From NCBI GenBank assembly GCA_009774235.1, contig VSNJ01000078.1:1-18280 (forward strand): DNA of 18,280 nucleotides, in the 5' to 3' direction. Shown one piece after another: positions 8,327-15,577 of the stretch (position 1 is its first letter; each line of letters begins with the position of its first letter). This DNA is from Lachnospiraceae bacterium (GTDB taxonomy: Bacteria; Bacillota; Clostridia; Lachnospirales; Lachnospiraceae). The notes beneath the pieces were generated by a model. That model worked only from the letters and a program-made list of their open reading frames with translations, did no database searches and was not told where the DNA came from. The translations under genes and the position numbers were made by a program.

Positions 8327-9046
8327 ATGATAAAATTTTTTAAACAACCACATATAATAAAAATAACAACAATTATTATTACTATTGTTTTATGTTTTAA
8401 TTTTTTACCATCAAAAGTATATGCATATCCAGAAAAGCATAATATTGAAAACAGCCGTTCCAAAAAAGAAAACGCAAAAAATAATATTTTAAAAAGCAGT
8501 TCCAGATATGTTAAATTTTATGTGCAAGATGGTTATTATTATAATCCTTATATCTTTGAAATAGGATGGAATATAAATAAAAGAGCACAAAAAACATATA
8601 CAGACAAAGTTAATATAACTTTAAAAGATAACTCTGTCATTAATGTGTATTTTGATAATAATACTAAAGAATATTCCAAAGAAAAAAAAGTAACCAACGC
8701 AGTAAAGGGACTATTTAATTCATTGGAAGATACATATCCTTTAATGAAAAATGTATTAATTACACGTATTACACATGTTAAGAAAAATGATATACCTGTT
8801 TATGCAAAAAAATATTATAAAAATAATGATAATATTGCTTTTAGCGCACTATTTCCATACTTAAATAAAAATATACAAAAAAAATATCTGGATAAAATAT
8901 ACAAATCAGAAAATATAGAATTATTTGCAAAAACAATAAAATATGCTGGCAAGGACTTAATTTTAATGTATACAGATAAGGCATTAAAGGATGATAAACC
9001 TGATTTTATTTCTATTATGTTAAATTGTTCAAAAGAGAAGGACTAA
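8327..9046 (+). CDS. Secreted or membrane-anchored protein with three 28-residue repeats
   Basis: I do not recognise a named family. The 239-residue protein starts with a signal peptide: basic MIKFFKQ, a hydrophobic core to about residue 27, and a likely cleavage site after VYA (residue 33). There is no lipobox. A Lys/Asn-rich linker and a beta-rich middle (about 60-150) follow. The C-terminal third has three tandem repeats beginning at residues 158, 186 and 214, exactly 28 apart, with shared pattern xYxxKxxKxxxxxxF. Similar alpha-helical repeats occur, as I recall, in outer parts of Lachnospiraceae M56 sensors. It lies 100 bases after the M56 gene on the same strand, so it may be a partner or target. 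The ribosome site AAAGG is rather far (12 bases) from the ATG. Confidence 0.65.
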   Translation: MIKFFKQPHIIKITTIIITIVLCFNFLPSKVYAYPEKHNIENSRSKKENAKNNILKSSSRYVKFYVQDGYYYNPYIFEIGWNINKRAQKTYTDKVNITLKDNSVINVYFDNNTKEYSKEKKVTNAVKGLFNSLEDTYPLMKNVLITRITHVKKNDIPVYAKKYYKNNDNIAFSALFPYLNKNIQKKYLDKIYKSENIELFAKTIKYAGKDLILMYTDKALKDDKPDFISIMLNCSKEKD

Positions 9047-9169
9047 AACATTGCACAAAAGCAGAGTAAATTTAAGCAAAACTAAATAAATGTGTATTTG
9101 TTGTAAGATAATTACATAAGGCAATTAGAACAACAGGAATTTATACAACCAGATTGGAGGAATAACCAA

Positions 9170-9697
9170 ATGATCATTTTAATAACAGGAGCATCTCACA
9201 CAGGAAAAACAGCACTTGCCCAGAAATTACTTGAAAAATATAAATATCCTTATTTATCAATAGACCACTTAAAAATGGGACTTATCCGTAGCGGTAATAC
9301 TACACTTACACCTGTAAGTGATGATAAAGAATTAACGGATTATTTATGGCCAGTTGTGTGTGAAATGATAAAAACAGCTATTGAAAATAAACAAAACCTT
9401 ATTGTTGAGGGATGTTATATTCCATTTAACTGGACGGAAGATTTTGAACCAGAATATTTGGAAAACATAAAATATTATTGTCTTATTATGAGTAATAAAT
9501 ATATTACTAAGCATTTCAATGACATAAAAAAGTATGCAAATGTTGTGGAAAACAGAATGGATGATGGATATTGTACAATAGAAACATTACTCAGGGATAA
9601 TGCCAGGATATTAGAACAGTGCCAGAATTACCATACTAATTATATTCTTATTGATAATGAGTATAAAACTGATATTGAATTAGTCCAGCAACTCTAA
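9170..9697 (+). CDS. P-loop NTPase, small-molecule or nucleotide kinase-like
   Basis: The 175-residue protein has a Walker A motif GASHTGKT at residues 7-14, followed by an acidic strand YLSIDHLKMGL and a helical lid region (about 100-140) with DDGYCTIETLLRDNARI. This pattern fits the adenylate-kinase-like P-loop kinases often labelled AAA or 2-phosphoglycerate-kinase-like, but the substrate cannot be assigned. TTGGAGGA gives a strong ribosome site before the ATG. It is separated by 123 bases from the upstream gene and may have its own promoter. A hairpin follows the stop. Confidence 0.75.
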   Translation: MIILITGASHTGKTALAQKLLEKYKYPYLSIDHLKMGLIRSGNTTLTPVSDDKELTDYLWPVVCEMIKTAIENKQNLIVEGCYIPFNWTEDFEPEYLENIKYYCLIMSNKYITKHFNDIKKYANVVENRMDDGYCTIETLLRDNARILEQCQNYHTNYILIDNEYKTDIELVQQL

Positions 9698-9709
9698 ATA
9701 AAGGTTTTA

Positions 9710-9735
9710 TGGGTGTTTGAAAACCCAAACACCCA
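9710..9735. terminator. Hairpin between convergent genes, possible bidirectional terminator
   Basis: Perfect 10-bp arms TGGGTGTTTG (9710-9719) and CAAACACCCA (9726-9735) enclose the loop AAAACC. The hairpin lies between the ends of convergent genes. Neither side has a clean U-tract, although the - strand side continues into TAAAACCTTTA, so termination is likely but not certain. Confidence 0.55.
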
Positions 9736-9781
9736 CAAGCCCGCCGTTTACAGAGGTTTTGCTTAGCTAAATGGCATTGTG

Positions 9782-10003
9782 CTAATATTCTTTTACAATT
9801 TCACTCTCTGTTACACCATACTTCTGTAAAAAAAACTGCAAGTCACTATTATCCCTGATTACCATAACTTCATGGAACTTACCTGTCTGTATATCTTTAA
9901 AGCCCGCAACCTTTTCCCCTGTGCATATACTTGCATGTATTACTGGTTTTTGTGTATTTTTATCATAAGGTTCCTTTTGGAATTTCTTTTTAAACCCAAA
10001 CAC
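9782..10003 (-). CDS. Small conserved-looking hypothetical protein, 73 residues
   Basis: I cannot assign a function. The protein has a basic N terminus (MFGFKKKFQKEPYDK) and a body with PVIHASICTGEKVAGFKDIQTGKFHEVMVIR, followed by an amphipathic end. Proteins of this look exist in Lachnospiraceae, sometimes annotated as aspartate dehydrogenase fragments; I would not trust that label. It starts with GTG, and the upstream macrodomain stop overlaps it (TAGTG), so it is translationally coupled to that gene and is the last gene of the operon. A GGTGG stretch lies ahead of the start. The coupling suggests a role connected with the macrodomain enzyme. Confidence 0.7.
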   Translation of the reverse strand: MFGFKKKFQKEPYDKNTQKPVIHASICTGEKVAGFKDIQTGKFHEVMVIRDNSDLQFFLQKYGVTESEIVKEY

Positions 10004-10518
10004 TATATCCCACCACCTTTAACTTCTTTTTCATATACAGATGCTGTTATATCATCAAATAAAACCCATTCCACTAAATCAATTTTCCCCTCATTATCTT
10101 TTAAAAAGTTTCTTACAATATTTACTGCAATCTTTGCTGCCCTGTCAACTGGAAATGAATATATTCCTGTAGATATTGATGGAAATGCTATTGTATGTAT
10201 ATTATTCTGTACTGCTAATACAAGTGAATTAAAATAACAGTTCTCCAATGCTTTATCTTCCCCATTCTTTCCACCACGCCAGACAGGACCAACTGTATGT
10301 ATTACATAATTACATGGCAGATTGTATGCTTTTGTTATTTTAGCCTGTCCTGTTGCACATCCATTTAATTTCCTACATTCTTCAAGAAGCCCTGGTCCTG
10401 CTGCCCTGTGTATTGCACCATCTACACCACCTCCTCCAAGAAGACTGTTATTTGCTGCATTCACTACCGCTTCAATGCCAGTAATTTTTGTTATATCCCC
10501 TTTAACTGTTTTAATCAT
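10003..10518 (-). CDS. Macrodomain protein, MacroD-type ADP-ribosyl hydrolase / O-acetyl-ADP-ribose deacetylase
   Basis: Members of this family remove ADP-ribose from proteins or deacetylate O-acetyl-ADP-ribose. From the ATG at 10518 the product has 171 residues and the whole fold. D8 in KGDIT is in the adenine-binding position. NAANNSLLGGGGVDGAIH (residues 20-37) holds the catalytic Asn and Asp region. STGIYSFP (116-123) is the distal-ribose loop. The frame is open further upstream to a TTG, but the internal ATG has the better ribosome site (AAAGGTGA) and normal family spacing, so I chose it. It lies 28 bases after the kinase gene with no terminator between, and overlaps the 73-residue gene. 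A macrodomain gene in a two-component operon is unusual. Confidence 0.92.
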   Translation of the reverse strand: MIKTVKGDITKITGIEAVVNAANNSLLGGGGVDGAIHRAAGPGLLEECRKLNGCATGQAKITKAYNLPCNYVIHTVGPVWRGGKNGEDKALENCYFNSLVLAVQNNIHTIAFPSISTGIYSFPVDRAAKIAVNIVRNFLKDNEGKIDLVEWVLFDDITASVYEKEVKGGGI

Positions 10519-10546
10519 AAACACATCACCTTTCCCCAAATAATAA

Positions 10547-11578
10547 TTAATTTCCTGGCATGCCCTTGGAATCCCTGAATAGTATACTTACCTTTGTACC
10601 TTTTCCTTCTTCTGATTCAATCTCCATACTGTGTGACAGCTGGTCAAGAATCTTATTGCACATATACAGGCCAATCCCTGTTGAAAGCTTGTCATCATGT
10701 CCATTATAACCTGTATATCCCTTTTCACAAATCCTTGGCAGGTCTGAACTATTTATCCCAATACCTGTATCCTCAATAACAAGCACTGGTTTCTGTATTT
10801 GTCCTATACCATTACCTGTATAAGTTCTATACTGTACATAAACCAATACACTTCCTTTATGTGTATACTTTATTGCATTTGACAATATCTGTCCTATTAC
10901 AAAACCAAGCCATTTCTCATCTGAAACCACACATATATCAAATTCCTGGAAATCCAGCTTTATTTTCTTCTGTATAAACATCCTTGCATACTTATGCACA
11001 ATTTCTTTTACAATCTTATGTACATTAACCTTTTTTATAACAAAATCTGTACTTTCAGATCCAAGACGCATATATTGCAGTGCCATTTCTGCATATTGTT
11101 CTATTTTAAAAAGCTGCATCTGTTCATATGATACATCAAATTCACCAGACTTTTCCTGAAGCAGAAGTTTCATTGCTGCTATTGGTGTCTTTATCTGGTG
11201 TACCCACATTGTATAATATTCTTCCATATCCCTGAATTTATTGGAATTTTTATTTAAAATACCATTAAAATAATAAACAAGTTCTTGCATAAGATACTGG
11301 TATTCTTCTTCAACACAGTCCTCTGGTATAGGAAAGCTTCTAATTGAAACTTCAATATTTTTCTCTATACTTTTTAAAAACTTATATTTTTTATAAAATC
11401 TATAATAACCATATATTACTGCTATAAAACTTATAAATAACAGCAGACATATACCATATACAACTTCTTCATATGCAACATTATTCAAAAGTAAAATTCC
11501 TGAAAATAGTGCAATTTCAGCTATAAACACAATTATACAAAATTTTATTTTAAGAACATATGAAAAAAATATATTCAT
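10547..11578 (-). CDS. Sensor histidine kinase, BceS-like intramembrane-sensing type
   Basis: The 343-residue kinase has two N-terminal membrane helices (about 12-32 and 38-58) with only a few residues between them, so it lacks an outer sensing domain. This is typical of intramembrane-sensing kinases such as BceS. The phosphoacceptor is H127 in MWVHQIKTPIAAMK. The ATP-binding domain has the N box SNAIKYT (N234), DTGIG (270-274) and TGIGLYM (300-306). It should phosphorylate the OmpR-type regulator encoded 31 bases upstream. BceS-type kinases usually need a BceAB transporter to sense peptide antibiotics, but no such transporter is in the window. The ATG lacks a good ribosome site, which hints at coupling to the upstream gene. 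Confidence 0.93.
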   Translation of the reverse strand: MNIFFSYVLKIKFCIIVFIAEIALFSGILLLNNVAYEEVVYGICLLLFISFIAVIYGYYRFYKKYKFLKSIEKNIEVSIRSFPIPEDCVEEEYQYLMQELVYYFNGILNKNSNKFRDMEEYYTMWVHQIKTPIAAMKLLLQEKSGEFDVSYEQMQLFKIEQYAEMALQYMRLGSESTDFVIKKVNVHKIVKEIVHKYARMFIQKKIKLDFQEFDICVVSDEKWLGFVIGQILSNAIKYTHKGSVLVYVQYRTYTGNGIGQIQKPVLVIEDTGIGINSSDLPRICEKGYTGYNGHDDKLSTGIGLYMCNKILDQLSHSMEIESEEGKGTKVSILFRDSKGMPGN

Positions 11579-11609
11579 AATTTATATTAATACAACATTG
11601 CAATTAATA

Positions 11610-12281
11610 TTACGCAACCTTGTACCCTATTCCTTTCTTTGTCATAATAAATCCACTAAGACCTATACTTTCAAGTGTTTTCCTAAGCCGGCTTATATTA
11701 ACCGAAAGTGTATTTTCATCAACATAACTGTCACTTTCCCAAAGTTTTGCCATAAGGTCATCACGGCTTACTACCTTCCCATTATTTTCCATAAGTATCT
11801 GTAAAATTTTATACTCATTCTTAGCAAGTTCAATTTTATAGTTATTATAAACAAGTACAGCTTCTGACAGGTTAAGTATCACACCATTATGTTCTAAAAT
11901 TCCTGTCTGTCCTCCAAAATCATAACTTCTGCGCAACATCGCACGTACCTTTGCAGTAAGCACCTCAAGATCAAATGGCTTAGCAATAAAATCATCTGCT
12001 CCCATATTCATCGCTATTACTATATTCATATTATCAGAAGCAGAAGATAAAAATATTACAGGAACTTTAGAAACTTTACGTATCTTCTCGCACCAGTAAT
12101 AACCATTATGTGCTGGAAGTTTAATATCCATAAGTACAAGCTGTGGCTCAAATTCTGCAAAACTATGCATAATATCATTAAAATTATCTGCACATTTTAC
12201 TTCATAATCCCATTCTTCCAGATGCTTTTTCACAGTTGCTGCTATTACCTCATCATCTTCAACCATAAAAATCTTATACAT
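11610..12281 (-). CDS. OmpR/PhoB-type response regulator, BceR-like
   Basis: This is the transcription regulator partner of the kinase just downstream. From the ATG at 12281 it has 223 residues: a receiver domain with acidic pocket EDD (residues 8-10), phosphoacceptor D52 in LVLMDIKLP and K101 in FIAKPF, then a winged-helix DNA-binding domain ending in VNISRLRKTLESIG and MTKKGIGYKVA. I rejected the longer frame up to 12362 because AAGGAGG is ideally placed before 12281 and the extension would overlap the LytTR gene. It begins 45 bases after the LytTR gene, in the same operon. Its target genes are not identifiable here. Confidence 0.95.
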   Translation of the reverse strand: MYKIFMVEDDEVIAATVKKHLEEWDYEVKCADNFNDIMHSFAEFEPQLVLMDIKLPAHNGYYWCEKIRKVSKVPVIFLSSASDNMNIVIAMNMGADDFIAKPFDLEVLTAKVRAMLRRSYDFGGQTGILEHNGVILNLSEAVLVYNNYKIELAKNEYKILQILMENNGKVVSRDDLMAKLWESDSYVDENTLSVNISRLRKTLESIGLSGFIMTKKGIGYKVA

Positions 12282-12325
12282 CAAAATCCTCCTTATTTTA
12301 CCATGTAATGTATAAATTATAACGC

Positions 12326-13063
12326 TTAAAATATTTCCAGTATAACCATGAAGATATACCACAACTTTAAAATTTTCTCTAATGCCTCCTTGTATTTTCT
12401 TCCTACTGGTATATTACAATGCCCAAGATTTATTATCCTTGTTGATTTATCATATGAAATGAGTTTCTTCTTGTTAATAATATATTTTCTATGGCATCTG
12501 ATAAAATACACTGGTAGCATCTGCAATATTTTAGTTACAGAATAATTTGCAATAATAACTACATATGTATCTGTATGTATCGCAATATTTTTACCATTTG
12601 CCTCAAGATAATTTATATCTTTTGGATTAACTTTCTGGTAAACTCCATTTGAATCTTTTAAAAATAATTCCTTATTATTATTTTCCATTCTTGCCAGATA
12701 TTCTATTGTTTCAATAAGCAGCTCTGGCAAATATGGTTTTACAATATATGAACCATGATGTATCTCTTGTAATGACTGCAACACCTTGTCTGTAACTACT
12801 GTCAGAAATAATAATGGTATATTTTTATAATCTGGCATATCTCTTATTGCTTTTCCAAAATCAATCCCATCATAACCATACTGGTCTTTTGATAATTCTA
12901 TATCAACCAGAAATAAACCAAAATCATATTGTTCCATTAAATCCTTTGCCTCAGTATAACTTCTGGCGATATATACTTTCCATTGTGGGTACTTATCTTC
13001 TATAATCTTTTTAATCGTACCTGATTGTGTTAAATCATCCTGTAATATTAAAATTGAAAACAT
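12326..13063 (-). CDS. LytTR-family response regulator
   Basis: The 245-residue protein has a receiver domain (residues 1 to about 122; acidic pair D9-D10, phosphoacceptor D54 in FLVDIELS, K109 in YIVKPY). It is followed by a LytTR DNA-binding domain (about 135-235) with the typical order YLEANGKNIAIHT, FIRCHRKYIINKKKL and IPVGRKYKEAL. LytTR regulators such as AgrA control virulence, bacteriocin or competence genes and normally pair with a different type of kinase, but none is present. The tail after residue 235 is short and hydrophobic (LWYIFMVILEIF). It is the first gene of the operon and probably shares or accepts signal from the neighbouring kinase. An AGGAAGAGAG stretch lies before the ATG. 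Confidence 0.93.
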   Translation of the reverse strand: MFSILILQDDLTQSGTIKKIIEDKYPQWKVYIARSYTEAKDLMEQYDFGLFLVDIELSKDQYGYDGIDFGKAIRDMPDYKNIPLLFLTVVTDKVLQSLQEIHHGSYIVKPYLPELLIETIEYLARMENNNKELFLKDSNGVYQKVNPKDINYLEANGKNIAIHTDTYVVIIANYSVTKILQMLPVYFIRCHRKYIINKKKLISYDKSTRIINLGHCNIPVGRKYKEALEKILKLWYIFMVILEIF

Positions 13064-13098
13064 CTTTCTGCTCTCTTCCTTTATAAAACCATATTGCT

Positions 13099-13127
13099 AT
13101 ATTACCACATAACAACAACCGCTGCAA
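13099..13127 (-). promoter_or_regulatory. Candidate promoter of the two-component/macrodomain operon
   Basis: Reading the - strand, TTGCAG (13127-13122) and TAATAT (13104-13099) are 17 bases apart, about 35 bases before the LytTR start. The -10 is good; the -35 keeps only the TTG. Activator dependence, perhaps by one of the encoded regulators, would fit the weak -35. Confidence 0.45.
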
Positions 13128-13170
13128 TTTCTGCTGTTTATTCCCTTATAAGCGTCATTCGTTCCAAAAT

Positions 13171-13211
13171 GGCGAAAAAATGTAGCTTTTCGCCGAAAAT
13201 GGTTGTATAAT
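13171..13211 (+). promoter_or_regulatory. Inverted repeat plus TATAAT upstream of the structured region
   Basis: GGCGAAAA (13171-13178) and TTTTCGCC (13187-13194) form an 8-bp inverted repeat around an 8-nt centre. Twelve bases further is a perfect TATAAT (13206-13211). No TTGACA-like -35 is present at the proper distance; the inverted repeat occupies that place. This suggests a regulated promoter firing to the right, with a start near 13218-13221. Confidence 0.5.
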
Positions 13212-13220
13212 GTAACAGTA

Positions 13221-13603
13221 AGGGGCACCAAACATAGTTTACTACTAATAATTGTCTTACTATTCTTAGGGGGGAGCAGAAAGACATTCATAAATTTGAC
13301 CGGGTTAAAATAAGCTGTATAGTACATTACAGCTTATTTTATTCCTGCGGAGACAAAATAAATATGTGCAAGATTTTCTGCATCATCCAGGCATAACCGC
13401 AGGTAAAATATTATGTCCTTTATAGAAATTACTTTCTATAAAGAAACCATGCCATACACCACCAGACTGCTGTGGGATATCTGGTTTAACCTTTATAAAA
13501 GCCCATACCTCCACCCTATATGCGTAAAGCCATAAAGCGGTGGTACAGGCTCTTTTATCAAGGGAACATTAAAATATTATATAACGTGAAAATATGTGCC
13601 CCT
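13221..13603 (+). ncRNA. Candidate large structured non-coding RNA of unknown class
   Basis: No convincing gene lies here, but the region is rich in complementary arms. AGGGGCAC (13221-13228) pairs with GTGCCCCT (13596-13603), closing the whole segment. Inside are a 13-bp hairpin (13307-13319 with 13328-13340), a 7-bp stem CCTGCGG/CCGCAGG (13344-13350 with 13397-13403), a perfect 11-bp hairpin with a TTAC loop (13418-13428 with 13433-13443), AAACCA/TGGTTT (13444-13449 with 13482-13487), and a long imperfect hairpin around 13489-13565 including AAAAGCC/GGC-TTTT and CCACC/GGTGG. A TATAAT box sits ten bases before the closing stem. It lacks the signature sequences of RNase P RNA, tmRNA and SRP RNA. 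Alternatives are a MITE with short terminal repeats, or a decayed gene. Confidence 0.5.
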
Positions 13604-13619
13604 CAATTACCAAAAGCTT

Positions 13620-14186
13620 TCAAAGCTTCATAAATCCTGACATCATACATATTCCTTTTGCACCTTCTTCAATACAGGACACAGCATTTTCCATATTTAT
13701 TCCTCCTATTGCATATACAGGAATATCTACCTGCTGGCAGATTTCTTTAAGAAAACCAAGACCACGTGGTTTAATTCCTTCTTTACATCCAGTTTCAAAA
13801 ATATGGCCGGCTATAATATAAGAAGCTCCCATTTTCTGTGCACTAACTGCCTCTTCTTTTGAATGGACAGACACACCAGTTATCTTAAATCTTTTCTTTT
13901 CTTCACCAGGCATATCCATAAATACGCTAAATGGAAGATGTATCCCACAAGCACCAAGTTCTAATGCCACTTCCTTAAAATAGTGTAAGATACATAAAAC
14001 CCCATTGTCAAGACATATCTTCATTATTCTGGCAGCAAGGTCTTTATATTCATCCTCCTGCATGTCCTTTTCCCTTAATATAAGTATATCAGGTTTGTTA
14101 CTTCCATCTACCACCTTAAAGACCTGTTTATATAAATCCCCGCCTGCAATATGCCGGTTTGTCACACATATTAATTTATATTCCAT
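13620..14186 (-). CDS. tenI: TenI-type thiazole tautomerase (ThiE-related)
   Basis: TenI aromatises the thiazole product of ThiG during thiamin synthesis. The 188-residue TIM barrel resembles ThiE overall (LREKD, SVHSKEEA, RGLGFL, AIGGI, MSG). However, it has GHIFETGCKEG where ThiE normally has GPVFxTxTK, including a histidine (H128) at the TenI active-site position. It also has ILHYFKEVA in place of the ThiE INDR-type metal-binding segment and lacks the second Asp motif after GIHL. I therefore read it as TenI, not thiamine phosphate synthase, although automatic annotation may say ThiE. It begins 15 bases after thiH with an AGAGG ribosome site and is the last gene of the thi operon. Confidence 0.82.
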   Translation of the reverse strand: MEYKLICVTNRHIAGGDLYKQVFKVVDGSNKPDILILREKDMQEDEYKDLAARIMKICLDNGVLCILHYFKEVALELGACGIHLPFSVFMDMPGEEKKRFKITGVSVHSKEEAVSAQKMGASYIIAGHIFETGCKEGIKPRGLGFLKEICQQVDIPVYAIGGINMENAVSCIEEGAKGICMMSGFMKL

Positions 14187-14201
14187 TACAAGCCTCTTTC
14201 C

Positions 14202-15461
14202 TTATACATATACATAGTCATTAAGCACAGGCTGGAGTCCTTCTGATGACATATCACCATACATTTCTTCAAAACTTCTCGCATCTGATATTTCAAACTG
14301 CTCATCACCTGCATTCTCATCTTCCCAGCCTTCATACTTGCTTTCATGGTCACCTATGCCAGTTGATACACCTGCTGAAACTTTTGTCGCTGCAATCTTT
14401 ACTATTCCATCCCTGAAATGCTTCTGTTCCCTTGACGAAACAGTTATTCCTATATATGGGAGGAATATCCTGTATGCACAAAGTACCTGGCAAAGCTGTT
14501 TCTCATGTACATCAAGTGGGTTTATTTTATCATTATTTATTATAGGCCTGAGCCTTGGACATGACAAAGAATATTCAACATGCGGATATTTCCTTTGCAG
14601 ATAATATGCATGCAATGCTGTAGCAAGTGCATCTTTCCTAAAATCAGACAGCCCAAGAAGTGCAGATATTCCAACACCCCTCATACCTCCAATTATAGCA
14701 CGTTCTTGTGCATCAAATCTATAGGGAAATACCCTTTTATGCCCCATAAGATGAAGTTTTTCATATTTTTCTGGATTATATGTTTCCTGGAACACTGTTA
14801 CATAGTCAGCCCCACATTCATGCAAATATTTATACTCATCACTGTTTACAGGATAAATCTCAAGACCTACATTCCTGAAATACTTACTTGCAAGTTTACA
14901 TGCTTCACCTATATAAGTTACATCACTCATGCTTCTGCTTTCACCAGTAAGCATAAGTATTTCTTCAATCCCCGAATCTGCAATAACTTTCATCTCATGT
15001 TCTATTTCTTCCATATCCAGCTTCTTCCTGTTAATATCATTATAACAGTTAAACCCACAGTAAATACAATAGTTTTCACAATAATTAGCAATATAAAGAG
15101 GTGTAAAAAGATATACTGTATTTCCAAAATGTTTGCTTGTTTCTGTCTTTGCTCTTTGTGCCATTTCTTCAAGAAATGGCATTGCAGCAGGCGAAAGCAA
15201 TGCTTTAAAGTCTTCTATACTGCATGTCTGGCTGTTTAATGCTCTCTTTACATCAAATCCAGTATATTTATTATAATCATAATTATCTATAGCACTAAGA
15301 ACTTTTTCCATAATACCAGAAGAAATCTTCTCCATTCCTTCCATATATTCCATATGGTTTGTTCTTGCAGACGGGTCATTTTCAATAAGATGTTTATGTT
15401 CCAGTGCTGCACCACTTAATTTATCCGAATCTATAAAAAACTGGTTCTGTTCTTGCAACAT
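14202..15461 (-). CDS. thiH: 2-iminoacetate synthase ThiH, radical SAM
   Basis: ThiH splits tyrosine to give dehydroglycine (2-iminoacetate), the nitrogen and carbon donor for the thiazole ring. The 419-residue protein has the radical SAM cluster motif CENYCIYC (C128, C132, C135) followed by GF, then the ThiH/HydG barrel with conserved LTGES, GLEIYPVNSDEY, VTVFQETYN and LGLSDFRKDA segments. There is no extra C-terminal cysteine cluster of the HydG type. It carries roughly 40 more N-terminal residues than Escherichia coli ThiH, but the AAGGAAG site before the first ATG supports this start. A 215-base gap with a possible extra promoter separates it from thiG. Confidence 0.95.
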   Translation of the reverse strand: MLQEQNQFFIDSDKLSGAALEHKHLIENDPSARTNHMEYMEGMEKISSGIMEKVLSAIDNYDYNKYTGFDVKRALNSQTCSIEDFKALLSPAAMPFLEEMAQRAKTETSKHFGNTVYLFTPLYIANYCENYCIYCGFNCYNDINRKKLDMEEIEHEMKVIADSGIEEILMLTGESRSMSDVTYIGEACKLASKYFRNVGLEIYPVNSDEYKYLHECGADYVTVFQETYNPEKYEKLHLMGHKRVFPYRFDAQERAIIGGMRGVGISALLGLSDFRKDALATALHAYYLQRKYPHVEYSLSCPRLRPIINNDKINPLDVHEKQLCQVLCAYRIFLPYIGITVSSREQKHFRDGIVKIAATKVSAGVSTGIGDHESKYEGWEDENAGDEQFEISDARSFEEMYGDMSSEGLQPVLNDYVYV

Positions 15462-15491
15462 AAATTAATTCTTCCTTTCAATACAGTTTCT

Positions 15492-15521
15492 ATATTACAT
15501 TCTCTGGGATATAAATATCAA
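15492..15521 (-). promoter_or_regulatory. Possible internal promoter for thiH-tenI
   Basis: On the - strand, TTGATA (15521-15516) and TAATAT (15497-15492) are 18 bases apart, about 30 bases before the thiH start. The match is good for a sigma-A promoter. If used, it would give thiH and tenI expression independent of the leader in front of thiS. Confidence 0.5.
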
Positions 15522-15577
15522 TAAAAATTTCTTTAATTTATTAACCAATACCCCATATAATTTCATGTTTTACATTG

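Noticed and set aside
12282..12362. 27-residue N-terminal extension of the OmpR-type regulator
   Set aside because: It would overlap the LytTR gene, and AAGGAGG supports the internal ATG at 12281.
13160..13230. LytTR binding sites upstream of the LytTR operon (for example near CGTTCC and ACAGTAAGG)
   Set aside because: No pair of 9-bp half sites at the required 21-22 base spacing fits the family consensus.
13097..13327. 76-codon - strand open frame
   Set aside because: It overlaps the operon promoter, the TATAAT box and a strong hairpin, has no ribosome site, and its product has no recognisable pattern.
13413..13535. 40-codon + strand ORF (MSFIEITFYKET...) inside the structured region
   Set aside because: Ribosome site is weak and the sequence doubles as perfect hairpin arms, so RNA structure explains it better. 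I keep it only as an alternative.
13500..13560. T-box leader suggested by GGTGGTAC in the 13.5 kb hairpin
   Set aside because: The antiterminator consensus does not continue, no specifier stem is visible, and no + strand gene follows.
14580..15239. 219-codon + strand open frame within thiH
   Set aside because: Antisense to the radical SAM gene, with a low-complexity Phe/Ile/Cys-rich product and no plausible ribosome site.
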